Notes: generated by a model from the sequence alone, not told the origin. Shown: positions 36,249-47,229, counted from the first letter of the stretch. The stretch: DNA of 64,000 bases from Isoperla grammatica (GCA_945910005.1 OX246746.1:20557316-20621315); one strand, 5' to 3'. Numbers and translations: made by a program.

Positions 36249-39200
36249 TCATGCTCGAGAGTATTCTCCACAAGAAAATGCTTCAAAACCATCTTCATGA
36301 TTGATACTCATGCCATCATTTCCAACCTCACTGTTAAACTTACTCCTTGCTCTATCTGTTCTCGCAGTAGGAATCTCACCCCTAGGAGCTTTAGGACTCG
36401 ACTTCTTCAGTTCTTTCCACATTTCAAAGCTTATTCGATTCCCGCGTCTCCTCTGTTCTTTAATTCTTGCTGCTTCATTTCTGATTCGCTCTTCTTCGAG
36501 TTTTTGGAGACGCCGTTTCTCTGAAATTTAAAATCCATAGAGTTCAGAGATCTATTTTGAAGATAATATATTAAACAAGATCTCACATCAGTGAAACCAT
36601 GGTTGAATATACTGTACAGTGAACTTCTTTATAACAAAATGATCTATATAGGCATAACAAACTGTTTTTGAGCTCCCAAAAGGTTCTTATGCATGTAAAG
36701 TATTACATACTATATAAAGAAATGTTCTTTATAACAAAATAATAATCTGGCCCCCAAGAGTTCATTATAAAGAAGTTTTACTGTATATGTTTTATGTGTG
36801 AATTAATAACATTTCATAACATACTATTCAGTCTTCTAGCAATCGAATTGATGCTTGTTTATGCTGATAAACTAATGAAAATTATGAGAGTAAACTTGGT
36901 ACATACGTAGGCCTCATATCAAAAAGTAATGTTACATCCCATTTGAATAAACCAGTTATATAAACTGCCAGAATCGAAATAAACTCCCTGGGGATCCAGT
37001 GTTAGTGAACCCACACTAAAGGAAACATTGGCAGTAGAGTAGTTACTAGTTTCTAAATTAAAATTAAGTGGAATTCCTCTTTTTTAAGTGAGAACTAAAA
37101 ATGCATGAATAACATATATATATTCTATAGTAGAGTTAATATTTCCACCAAAACATTTAATATTTGCTCTAACCATTTAAGATTCAAGGTACAAATTAAT
37201 ATAGACTTACCGAGTAACTCTGAACGTTTGGCTTGCCTCCATGCCTCTGCAGTCTTGGCTTTTGATTGCTTTGAAGCCTGTTTCACTGTGTGTTCCTTTT
37301 CCGATCTTTCGTTTTCCTTTTTCCTCTTCTCCATACGTTCAATATTCTTCTTTTTGATCCATGCTGCATAGCTTCGTGCAGTGTCTTCAAGCGCACATTT
37401 TTCTTTTTCGAGTTTAATCCTTGCTTCTTCCTCTTTTCGAGCCTTTTCAATGGCTTTTTCTTTCGAAATAGTTTGCAGTTTTTGGCTATACCAGTCTGCA
37501 TAGGTTTTGTTGTATACATACTTTTTCCTAGTATCTTTTTTAACTGGACGGTTCTCAAACATTACTCCTTGATAAGTTTTGAAAAACTTCATGAAGAGTC
37601 CATAATCATACGACATCAACTCTGTCATATCCAATCCTTGCGTTGTACTATCGGGTTTCTCTGGTAATACAAGTGCATTGCTGGTCTCCAACACTTGTCC
37701 GTATTTAACCAGGAAATTCTTGTATTCCAACAACATCTGTCTGTAATTACTGTAACTCATCTGTCCAGTGAGAAAGCAACTTTGAATGTATGCAAATACC
37801 GATTCGGCATCCGCACCGCTCTCGTCTCGAGTCGACAGTCTGGACATTTCTAAGGTCAGACTGCAGATGGTTGAATCGCATTCGTCACAATCCATTTCTT
37901 CATTTTGTTTGTCTTTGCTCTCAGTTGTTGGATCAATAATGAACTGGTCATCCCCCCCAGTTTGTTCACGTTGTCCCTCTTCTACGAGAGAACCGGTGGG
38001 ACTCCCTCTAGTAGCGTCCAAACTACCTACATTATTATCAACACTCGACAATGTTTCCTCGAGGTTCTTTTCTTCAGAGTTATACTCGACGGTATAAGTT
38101 AAGTTACACGGTTCTACGACATCCGACTTCTGGGAACTATCCGACTCATCCGCAACCTTTTCTTCAGAGTTATACTCGATGGTATAAGTTAAGTTACACG
38201 GTTCTACGACATCTAAGCTCGTCTCGGGCACGACGTCTGACTCGGACACCTTTGCATCAAGTGAAGGGTTAACGAAATCTCGAAACAGATCCTTTTCTTT
38301 ATAGGAACTATTTGGCTCATCATCCCCAGAATCATCTTTATCCAAGGAGCTATCACTCCAATCGATCGAGCGCTTGACAGTCACATGTTGATCCCAGTAC
38401 GGGGTTCTGTCGCTGAATTTTTGTGGCGAAAACGATGAACTTGAAGCAATGGCTTGCATTTCTTTGAAAAGAGGATAGTTACTCTTAGCACTCTGGGTGC
38501 AGTCTGCAAGGTTGGCAATTATGATTCTAGGCCCTACTGGCGTCTTGAACATCGAATCATCTGAGTCTTCATCTTCGGTAGTACTGTCGATTGTTATAAC
38601 TGGAATCTCATCTTCACTCGACGGTTCAACAAATATAACAGACTGATCTGCATCTGTCACAGACTCTGAAATAAGAGCTGCTGGCTCTTCCTCAAGTAAC
38701 TCGCAAGAGGCAGTCTCCGAGTCAACAAACTCTGCAGAGGGTTCCGCAGAAGCTGGCTCATCCATTTTTACATGTCGCTCAAACCCTCTGATTGGGGTCG
38801 GCTCCAGTATACGTTTAGTAGCAACACTGCTGTTAGTGAGTTTGTTACTCTCAGAATTATCCCCTTCTCCTGCAGATGTGGTCTCCTCCTCAAAGTTCAC
38901 GCGTCGAACGAAACCTCGTATCGGCGTTGTCTGAAGAGGGACGTTCATGTCCCAGTTGAATGGTTTGCTCTCGGTAGCATCATCATCATAAGTGTGTTTG
39001 ACGTGTTTAGTATCAACCACTTGTTCTGGCGATGTAGCCTGCTCCTCAAACTTCACGCGTCGAACGAAACATCGTATCGGCATTGTCTGAAGAGGGACGT
39101 TCATGTCCCAGTTGAATGGTTTGCTCTCGGTAGCATCATCATCATAAGTGTGTTTGACGTGTTTAGTATCAACCACTTGTTCTGGCGATGTAGCCTGCTC

Positions 39201-42200
39201 CTCAAAGTTCACGCGTCGAACGAAACCTCGTATCGGCGTTGTCAGAAGAGGGACGTTCATGTCCCAGTTGAATGGTTTGCTCTCGGTAGCATCATCATCA
39301 TAAGTGTGTTTGACGTGTTTAGTATCAACCACTTGTTCTGGCGATGTAGCCTGCTCCTCAAACTTCACGCGTCGAACGAAACCTCGTATCGGCGTTGTCT
39401 GAAGAGGGACGTTCATGTCCCAGTTGAATGGTTTGCTCTCGGTAGCATCACCAAAATTAGTGTGTTTGACGTGCTCAAAACCGATGAGTTGTCCTGATGT
39501 AGCATCGTCGTTGTTTACGTGGCGAACATACCCCCGCATGGGCGTAGGCTTACGGATTTCTCCTTTTTCCGAACCGAACATTGTTTCAGCTGTACTTTTA
39601 TCAGCTACGCCAGCCAGGGAGACGCTGGAGCTACTCAACTTCATCTGACGAAAAGCTGTCCCTAAAAAGGAATCAGAAATTTTCTGCTTTAGTAACCGTG
39701 GGGTGTCTTCTCGTGTTGCAGTGCGTTTCATTGACTTTGTCCTGAAACCTTTTAAAGAAGGCTGGGCAAATGTACATTCCACCTTGTCGTATTGATTTAT
39801 TTATTTATTTATTTAATGTCTATCCTATTCAGTTATAAAAACTGATTTAAAAACACACTTCCAGACTCATATGTAGTATTATGAACTAAGAGAAAAAAGA
39901 AAAAATCCCAAATTGTGTGGAAGTTTGGAACATGTTACGTGAAAGCTTATGTAAATAGTGTAAAACTGAAATCAGCCCCACTACATCCACCCAACTTCAC
40001 CCCTTTATTTAAAACATTTACTAAGCTACAGCATGAAATCCTTTTAAGGCCATTTCATTGCCTTTTATTATATTATTATTATTATTGATGTAAGACATGT
40101 AAAGATATTTTGCCTCATGCACATGGTGTTGAGAGAATTCTAAAGAATTTGAAAACAAAAAATTAAAGTACGATCTGAATATACGTCACTGATATAGATG
40201 CTACGCTTAGTGCAGAAGTGAAAGTTTCATGTCCTAAGGATGTTTCATATGGGTTTTATGACCTTTAAGGTGTTTCTGTCGTGACGTCACCCTCGGCTGT
40301 CGGTAGAAATCCCACCCGCAGTAGAGTGGGGAAGAATTGTAACTTTCTTAACTTGACATGTAAAGCTATCAATATGAATTTAGTTAAATAAATCAATATC
40401 AATACAAAAGGTTAAAGTTCTGAAAGTGAAAAATTAATTCAACTGGAAGAAGCCAATTGAAAGCATGAAACGCACTCAACAATGGCAATCGCCGATCTGT
40501 GAGTAACAGATAGATACAGTAGAGCCAGCAAACTCACTTTTACCAAAATTCCAGTTTTAACAAAGTTACTTAAATTTATTTTGAAAAATAATATCCACAC
40601 TCAACTCAATTTTTTTGTATCAAATGAGCACCCGTTTTTATTGTTTTATAAATGGTGTTCTGACTGAAAAAGAAATTGAGGTTCGAGCGAGTTCCAAGAT
40701 GGACGATATTTACCGCCATGTCTGATGTTAACTTAAAACTAACTATGGACAGTTCGACGAATTTATCTCACGATGGAAAACGTTAAACAGAATCGGAAGA
40801 TTTTGTCACTGAAAACGAAAATAGAAATTCTCCGTGACATTGATACGAAAGTAAAACAAGGTGCAATCGTAATTAAGTACAGAATAGAACAAAATAAATG
40901 GGCGGACAATAAAATAGTGCTTCACTTTACAGGAAACGCGTAGGCCTATGATCAACTGTGCATAGGCCCAGTTATGTCATGCAGGCACTCTGCACTTGAT
41001 TGTCAGATTTTTTTAGCTCGCAACGTACTCATTAGTGGGCCTTTGTTGAAGGCAAAATCATCCCACTTTGCCACAGGTTTGAACAAGACTTTCATCCATG
41101 TAATGGTTGGCTAGAACGTTTTAAGAAGCAGTACAACATTGGCTACGAGTCAATTTATGGCGAAGGCAATGTTGTTAACATGGAAGTGTGTTCAGTGTGG
41201 CTTAAAAACAACAGGGGGCTTACCTGTAAATTTTACCCTCACAATGAATAAAACTATGCATGGGGATCTAGACTTTGGATCAAATTTTGTGAAATTTCTA
41301 TAAAATAAATAGCATATAGTGCACCGTCTAACAAACAGGGGTAAAATTCCTAAGACAAAATATAGAGTAATGTGTTGTTGCATCATAAATGGGACCCACA
41401 AAACAAAACTGTTAGTAATAGGGTAAGCTAAAAAGCCACATTGTTTTCCAAAGTAGGTTTCATGACGGTAAAGTACCGAAACAATACGAAGGCTTGGATG
41501 AAAAAGTGTGGCTATTTAGTTCAACAAAGATATACTGTATTCAGGGGTAACAGTAAAGTGCTACCAGTAGTGGAAAATCACACGGCGCACGATATCACTT
41601 CATTTTTGCCCAATGTGACTGCTACTCTTGCCGCCAAACATGACATAAAAACTACAGCCCTTGGATCAGGGAATTATTGCAAATTTAAAATTTTATAATC
41701 GCAAATGATTGATTGAGCGAATACTTACGAACATTCCTTGTGATCATAATGACAAGATAACGCTGTAGAATGGGATTCAAATGGTAAATGGTGCCTTGGG
41801 CAATGTTAAGGAGAACGCACGATATTGCCAATAGGTAGAGATCCTTGTAAATGGTTTTATTTTTTAGCATATTTCGTTTTATTAAATCCAAATTTCGCTG
41901 TTGAGCAGTTATTTCTGCTTTTTGGCGGTTTTTCAATTTTAATTTACCAAATCTAATTTGTATCTAGTATTCTAACGTATGTGGCTAGCCTACATTGTCG
42001 CGAAAGAAAAGAAGAAAAAAAAGAAAGCTGTCGCTAGGAATACGGAATGCAGTCGACGCACAAGCTACGAGAAAAATCTGTTGCGAGCCGGTTTGGCAGG
42101 GGTGGAAGGGTCACTGCAGTCACTGCAAAAAATGTTGAAAATAACGTTTTTGACAGAAATTCGTCGATTTCGCGTCAATTCAACAGCTTCAGTCCTTTTT

Positions 42201-44145
42201 GTTTTTATAACAGTAAACTTATGCTATTTCGCGTATACACGGGATTTCGTTTTATTTCGCGAATCAAAAAGACTATTTTTGGACTCACAACAGACTGTCA
42301 TGCCAACATATTTCAATTGCTGCACGATTCAAGTGATTTCGCGCTATCCCGCATTGCGAAATACAAGGATCTCTACCAATAGGGAACCTAAGTAGTGAAG
42401 GTCGGACTATTTCGATCGCAAATGATATCACTCCCATAAGAGACAGAACGTCGGTCAACTTTGCACTGTCATATCCCTGAAGGGCGGCAAGGTGAGCACG
42501 GGGAGAAAGCCTGTTCTTTTCTTTATCATTACAGTTTAATTCTTGTTAGTAGCTATCATAGCATTTAAATCTCAAACGAGTTATACAAATTCGTGTTGTT
42601 ACAAGTTGTGCATGCTCAGATAATTTGCTCGCAGCTGAGGTATGTTCACTCATTCTAAACAATGCTTGGATGTTTAAAATATGGCTGTTCTCTCCCCTAC
42701 AGTAACGAATTTCTTCAGAGAAGTACCAAAATGTGTTGATAAATCGATTAGGTAGGCATACTTTTCTAAAGAAATTGGTTATTTTAGAAAAGAGAACAGC
42801 CATATTTTAAACGAGTGTCCACATCTCGACATGTTATGCCGATATCTCGCAGAAAATTCGTTGCTCAGAAAAACTGGTGATTCATATATCAAAATCGAAC
42901 ATGCCACGTTAAACTACAAGTAGCGGAAAAATGAACTAATCACGCATTTCTTTATGCTTAAATGGCGTAATGCTTCTCAATAGCAGTGTCTACGTAATAT
43001 GCGGGTGTTTAAAATAAACTGCGCCATTCCTTCACTTAATATTGACTTTTAATTTTAATAATAAGAACAATTGTAATTTTTTTTTATATCATAAGTAAAT
43101 GCGGTATAAAGTTCCTGTAGGCCTACTGTACATGAAAAGCCACCATCTCATTCACCTTCACACATGCACCGAGCGTGTATGCCGTAAAGTCGAAAATTTA
43201 ATTCTGATGTCATACATTGCTGCGTAGCCGGCCGAATGTAACTGCCCATCTCCCGCCAGACAAAGGCCTACACGTTCTTCCTCCGCAGCGTGTGTCGGAC
43301 TTTGCTTAGTTTTGTCTGACAATGTTGTGCACTCTCAAATTTTGTAATTGGTTTATCGAAATTTGTACGGATATTTCCATTTTAAATTCTGTGCAGACAT
43401 CACTGCAACTTAGGCCCATGTTGGAGAGCATATGCATTTATTAATTTTATTTATTTATTTATTGAAGGAATGTCTATCTTAGGCCCCGTATTACAACGCC
43501 GGCTAAATGTTTTATACAACCGCTAACTTGTTTTCTCCTTTGAAACCACGCTTCTGATTGGCAGTTGCCATGGAGAAAACAAGTTAGCGGTGGTCTGAAT
43601 ATTTAGCCGGGCGTTGTAATACCGGGCCTTATTCAGTTATAAAACTGAATTTACAAAGGATGCTACAAAAACATTTTCATCAGAATATTTATTTTCCAGT
43701 AGTCCCTGTAGGTCTATAGGCTACCATGATTTCTGATCACTTATGTTTGCACCACATTGCTGACAAAGGTTGCCAATAGAGATGGCTCTGTGCTAGAACA
43801 TGGGGCTCTTATTCCAGAGGGTGCCGGTTCGATACCCGCTTAAGCCGCTCCACAGCAACTTTGGGGCTGGGGGCGGCACAGATGCGTGAGTATTGAGCCC
43901 ATCTGTGAAGTCCCCAGCCCCAAAGTTGCTGTGAAGCGATTTTACCGGCAATCCTTAATTAAAGTTTACTCTTACTACATGAAACAAGACAAATAAATGT
44001 ATTAATAAATAAATAAACCAATAAATAGATATAGATGAATAAATAAATAAATAAGTAAATAAAAAGTAAATAAATAAATAAATAAATAAAAAAAAAAAAT
44101 AATAATAGTAAAATAAACTAAAAAATAAATAAATAAATAAATGAA

Positions 44146-44243
<98 letters not shown>

Positions 44244-44248
44244 ATGAA

Positions 44249-44307
<59 letters not shown>

Positions 44308-44776
44308 ACAAATAAATAAATAAAAAAAAATAAACAAATGTTTAAGAAAGCTGACTAATATTCAACATAGGCTAGCAAACTTTTGTAAATTCGGCCAATC
44401 GTAGCGAACCTGGTAAAGCAGTTATAGATTTTCGAAAAATTCGGCCAATGGTAGCCGGATTTATAAAAGGTCGCCTCTTATTGGCTGGGATGAGAATGAG
44501 AAGATGCATTGAGGTGACGTCACGAAATTTGCTCCGTTGGATTTGCTGGCCGCCATCTTGCCAAGCATTAGGGACTACATTTTTAATCATACCGGCCATA
44601 ATCCCGTAGATCGACTTAAAACCAAAGGGCATATATATCGTAGCAAGAAATGAGAATAGGCTTATATAATATTACTTACCCGACTGGTCATATCGATCAT
44701 CGAGTTTACGGCTTTTTATAAGCTGTCGTTTTGGGCCGGCCTCGACCTCCGATGAATCTCCCTCACTATCAGCCAT
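36249..44776 (-). CDS. Repeat-bearing coiled-coil protein, MAP9-like C-terminus (4 coding exons)
   Basis: Coding exons, in order of translation, are 44776-44680 (ATG, 97 nt), 41762-41729 (34 nt), 39741-37211 (2531 nt) and 36520-36249 (272 nt, ends TGA). All donors read GTAAGT, acceptors end in CAG, and phases 1, 2 and 1 carry through to give 977 residues. Residues 1-47 are acidic then basic. About 110-370 hold six copies of a TPIRGFVRRV-like motif at roughly 52-residue spacing. The middle is Ser/Asp/Glu-rich with a duplicated 30-residue block. About 785-977 are Lys/Glu/Arg-rich coiled coil with tryptophans near 793, 837, 876 and 923, in contexts such as YADWYSQK, YAAWIKKK and FEMWKELK. The periodic W plus coiled coil resembles MAP9 (microtubule/aster-associated) and, less closely, CCDC34. 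A cytoskeletal or ciliary role is inferred. The large exon also reads upstream to a GTG, but ATG at 44776 after a promoter is the better start. Intron 2 carries a Tigger relic, a MITE and a SINE; the last intron carries a pogo-like MITE. Confidence 0.8.
36617..36783. mobile_element. Pogo-like MITE in the last intron of the coiled-coil gene
   Basis: Inverted ends CAGTGAACTTCTTTATAAC and TTATAAAGAAGTTTTACTG are flanked by TA on both sides. CAGT…CTTTATAAC ends are typical of pogo/Tigger-derived MITEs. 167 bp, noncoding. Confidence 0.7.
38067..38213 (-). repeat. Two-copy 90-bp coding repeat in the coiled-coil gene
   Basis: A stretch encoding VEPCNLTYT(I/V)EYNSEEK occurs twice, about 90 bp (30 residues) apart, at roughly 38067-38123 and 38157-38213. 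Both copies are almost identical in DNA, which points to a second, independent in-frame duplication in the acidic middle region. Confidence 0.8.
38888..39545 (-). repeat. Coding tandem repeat, 156-bp unit, in the coiled-coil gene
   Basis: Four near-identical 156-bp units occur; the marker GTTCATGTCCCAGTTG starts near 38943, 39099, 39255 and 39411. Diverged half-copies flank them. Each unit encodes 52 residues with a PIRGFVRRV motif, an acidic linker, KHVKHTYDDDATESKP and FNWDMNVPL. The unit is an exact multiple of three, so expansion keeps frame. One unit has Cys in place of Gly (PIRCF). Confidence 0.9.
39795..39850 (-). repeat. 3' end of a (TAAA)-tailed repeat, uninterrupted copy
   Basis: TTTATTTATTTAATGTCTATCCTATTC… on the plus strand matches 43455-43480 joined to 43632-43660 but lacks the MITE. 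In minus orientation it ends in a TAAA tail, as a LINE or SINE 3' end would. Confidence 0.6.
40517..41700 (+). mobile_element. Tigger/pogo-like DNA transposon relic
   Basis: A TA is followed by a terminal sequence beginning CAGTAGAGCCAGCAAACTCA, then noncoding DNA and a decayed transposase. The right terminal repeat was not found, so the 3' border is approximate. It sits in the large second coding intron of the coiled-coil gene, on the opposite strand. Confidence 0.6.
40775..41640 (+). pseudogene. Tigger-like transposase pseudogene
   Basis: Fragments in order: RKILSLKTKIEILRDIDTKV (N-terminal helix-turn-helix, CENP-B/pogo type, near 40790), GWLERFKKQYNI (CENP-B DNA-binding block, near 41108), MCCCIINGTHKTKLLVIG (DDE core, near 41375), YRNNTKAWMKK (near 41472) and NHTAHDITSFLPNVTATL (near 41577, degenerate active-site region). 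Several stops and frameshifts separate them. The order matches pogo/Tigger transposases. Confidence 0.65.
43482..43628. mobile_element. Harbinger-type MITE with TTA target duplication
   Basis: Almost the whole 147 bp is two inverted arms: GGCCCCGTATTACAACGCCG … CGTTGTAATACCGGGCC. TTA flanks both sides (43479-43481 and 43629-43631). The host repeat resumes across it: AATGTCTATC before and TTCAGTTATAAAACTGA after. A related uninterrupted copy lies at 39812-39846. Confidence 0.85.
43770..43990 (+). mobile_element. tRNA-derived SINE with hairpin body
   Basis: A pol III B-box-like GGTTCGATACCC (near 43827) follows a tRNA-like stretch (GATGGCTCTGTGCTAGAACA). The body is a hairpin: AGCAACTTTGGGGCTGGGG … CCCCAGCCCCAAAGTTGCT. 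A TAAA array follows. Confidence 0.55.
43990..44336. repeat. (TAAA)n microsatellite, about 345 bp
   Basis: TAAA units with a few AAAAA and TAAG interruptions follow a tRNA-type SINE and may be its expanded tail. Long frames here (Phe-Ile-Tyr-Leu repeats) are not genes. Confidence 0.95.
44380..44530 (+). promoter_or_regulatory. CCAAT/CRE-rich block inside an intron
   Basis: Two direct copies of AATTCGGCCAATSGTAGC (near 44390 and 44440), ATTGGCTGGG, TTTATAAAAGG (near 44461) and a perfect CRE, TGACGTCA (near 44515), lie together. This looks like a pol II promoter pointing rightward, against the host gene. No transcript can be assigned, and a transposon origin is possible. Confidence 0.3.
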
Positions 44777-44878
44777 TTCGTCTTGCCGGAAAAGCCACGC
44801 TAATACAGGAAAAAAGTACATATGAGACTAACGAACCTAAAATAATGTTCTCTTAATGTTTAAGATTGGTTTACTTAC

Positions 44879-45065
44879 ATAAAAATCGATTGGATTGATA
44901 TTTAACAATTGATAAAATTAAAATTAAAAGAGCCAAATTCGGCACGTCCTCTCGGTCCGCTTCTTGGTAGTCGAGTGAGCTGAGCGCGGTACGAGCGCTG
45001 CTATTTATACGTTTTGGTCCTCCCAAAATTCTCTGCACTTCCGCCAGAAACGCAGTACCTACAGT
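44879..45065 (-). promoter_or_regulatory. TATA promoter and 5' UTR exon of the coiled-coil gene
   Basis: On the minus strand an ETS-like GCGGAAGTG (about 45050) and TTTTGGGAGG are followed by TATAAATAG at 45009-45001. A start site about 30 nt downstream (near 44980) is expected. The transcribed stretch is GC-rich, then AT-rich, and ends at a strong donor GTAAGT (44878-44873). A pyrimidine-rich acceptor at 44801-44800 leads to the exon with the ATG 23 nt further on. The short 5' UTR intron is inferred from these two sites. Confidence 0.55.
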
Positions 45066-45840
45066 GGGTGGCCGTCAAGAGTACAAATACCTTTAATTTT
45101 ACCCTCGACTCACACAAATAAATCAATAAATCATAAATCCTCACAAATAAACTCCCATGTACAAAGAGTAATCATGTCCTTGTAAAATAACGACTCCGCT
45201 TAGAAAAATACCCATTTTTATCGTGGCCATACCGATGTCACTAAATCACAACAAACACTACAACAGGATATGATGTTTGGCTGTATAATAATATGTTTTG
45301 TAGGTTATTCTTTATTTCGCATGATAAGGCCTATCATGCAAATTAATATACCTTCTCCGGAGAGAGAGATAACTACCATCTAATATAAAATGAAATGCTA
45401 CGTCATAATTATAATAATAATAATAATATCAGAATGAATAAAAATGACAAGTTGATAATTAATAATAACATTCAGTAATTAGAAAAATTCCCACAATCCA
45501 TTATGCCTACATGAGGGACTAAAAGGAGGGGCACAAATGTTAATTTAATCAATTTTGGAATTGAGGGAATCATCTAAGGAATAAATGAATTATGAATGAG
45601 AAATAAGAACTCTTAATGCTGTAGGAGTAAAGTTTTTAATGTATGTTATGTTCCGAGTGAACTTAGTTTGGGAGAGACAAGTTTACGTTTGGGAAAAAAT
45701 AACTAAAAAAAGTTATTTTTTAATAACTTCTTTCTTTCCAATAAAATAGTCATGAGCACGAGGTCTGTGCGCAGCACCCCTACCTACTGGGTAGTACTGG
45801 GGCGTCCCTATACCCAAGTCTGCCAAGGGCTATTTGAAAA
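45066..45840. other. Upstream intergenic region of the coiled-coil gene
   Basis: AT-rich, one TAA microsatellite. No supported exon. Confidence 0.5.
45411..45428. repeat. (TAA)n microsatellite
   Basis: Six TAA units in AT-rich DNA. Confidence 0.8.
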
Positions 45841-45845
45841 TAAAC

Positions 45846-46076
45846 GGTAATTGTACAGTATCGCTGATCGCATTTCGTATTCACTTTTTTCGTGGGATGT
45901 CAGGCAGCTAGGCCAAGATTGACCAGATACAATAACCCCCCATAACCGATTTGCGCTCGAAAGTGACTTTGGCCGAGGTAAGGGGGGGTTATTGTATCTG
46001 GTGGATCTTGGCCTAGCTGCCTGACATTCTACGAAAAGTGAATACAAAACGTAATCAGCGATACTGTACAATTACC
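45846..46076. mobile_element. Foldback MITE, about 95-bp arms
   Basis: Starts GGTAATTGTACAGTATCGCT and ends with its reverse complement. Inner arms include GGCAGCTAGGCCAAGATT and CCAGATACAATAACCCCCC. Loop of about 40 bp. AATAAAC adjoins both ends (one base offset on the right), suggesting a 7-8 bp target duplication. Confidence 0.75.
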
Positions 46077-46199
46077 TAATAAACTCCGCTCTGGCTTTAG
46101 GACTATTTCATCAATGGGCTAGCATAGCATAGGTGATGTTTGATAGTTTGAATGTTTAGTGTCAGTTGCCAATGACACATTGTGAACGTTGCTATTTAG

Positions 46200-46347
46200 G
46201 ACACCACCAAATGAGCCAACATCACTTGCAGAGATGGAAGTAGGTCGTGCACTCCATCCAAGGAAGATTTCCTTTCATCAGACTGTTACCAAAATTAATC
46301 CAGAGGAGGATGATGATTTGCTCCTTATTCTCCGTTGTGTAAATTAA
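46200..46347 (+). CDS. Possible terminal exon, acidic C-terminus
   Basis: After an acceptor-like GCTATTTAG (ending 46199) the frame is open for 49 codons to TAA at 46347. It reads TPPNEPTSLAEMEVGRALHP, then RKISFHQTVTKINPEEDDD and a hydrophobic end. It would need a phase-2 upstream exon, which I cannot find. It may belong to a decayed transposon together with the MADF-like frame nearby. Confidence 0.3.
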
Positions 46348-46678
46348 AATAAGGTGGGACTCAGCCTGCTTGAGAAACGTTAGCTATGTGTGTATCTTAC
46401 GAGAAAAAAAAACTCAAAGTAACTTAGCAAACTGTTTTTCTCTGACGTAATGATAATTCTTCATAGAAAACATTACCTACCCAGGGATAATGTATACCCC
46501 CTCTTCAGGAGACTAGCTATTATGATTAGAATAATTGGGAAAGATTGCCCGAGGGTTGTTAGCATTACTCTATCCCAGCATTCACCTAGTTACCGAGGAA
46601 AACCTTTCGGAAGCAGGTATCAGTAAGCCAGCGACCTCCCGAATTAGAGCCTTATCTGCTAGGACTGAGGAGCCATCT

Positions 46679-46861
46679 CTATTGATTCTTCTCCAACATA
46701 TTCTTCGTGTAATCGGGGTAAAAGTTCTTAATTACTCGTTCACTAGCATTTCTCTTGGCTAATGTATTACTGAAAGTTTCATGTGCCATATCCCAGATGG
46801 GGGTCTGCTTTTCTATCTCTGTTATAAAATCTTCTATGTTCTCCATGGCAGCAAACTGCAT
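46679..46861 (-). pseudogene. MADF/Myb-like domain fragment
   Basis: The minus-strand frame of 60 codons begins near ATG 46847 with MENIEDFITEIEKQTPIWDM, then a helix ending ASERVIKNFYPDYTK. This matches the start of MADF (Myb/SANT-like) DNA-binding domains, with a conserved IEK-P-IWD and an aromatic-proline later on. The frame stops after NQ, and downstream frames are broken. Such domains occur in transcription factors and as accessory proteins of PIF/Harbinger transposons; the latter fits this repeat-rich setting. Confidence 0.35.
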
Positions 46862-47229
46862 CTAATCACTCTCAAAGCTTAGCTGAAGTACGTCACACAA
46901 GAGTAAATACATAGAATGGCAATGCTGTTGATTTGCCCGTGTGAAGACCTCCATGTAAATCTGTGGTCTGCTAAACACGACCACTCAGCATCTTCACTTA
47001 CAAGAAAAAGAATAACCATTGTACCTTCATTACTATACACATTACCACAGATATCAGATTATATTTTGGTTAGCAGTTCTGCAATGTTCTCACCATCAAA
47101 ATCAACATGTTGGTGTTCCACTTTTAATAATCCTGGTCAGTTTCCAAACAAATAGTGCAAGTTGGCTTTGCATTTACACGTGTTGTTAGAATCCGTGAGA
47201 ACGGTTGCAGACTATTTCCAGGAACGTAA

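Noticed and set aside
38772..39497. 241-codon plus-strand frame opposite the repeat region of the coiled-coil gene
   Set aside because: It mirrors the 156-bp coding repeats; the minus strand has splice support and a plausible protein.
43955..44337. Open frames rich in Phe-Ile-Tyr-Leu
   Set aside because: Translation of a TAAA microsatellite.
44680..44776. Direct splice of the ATG exon to the large exon at 39741
   Set aside because: Phase 1 donor and phase 2 acceptor do not match; the 34-nt exon is required.
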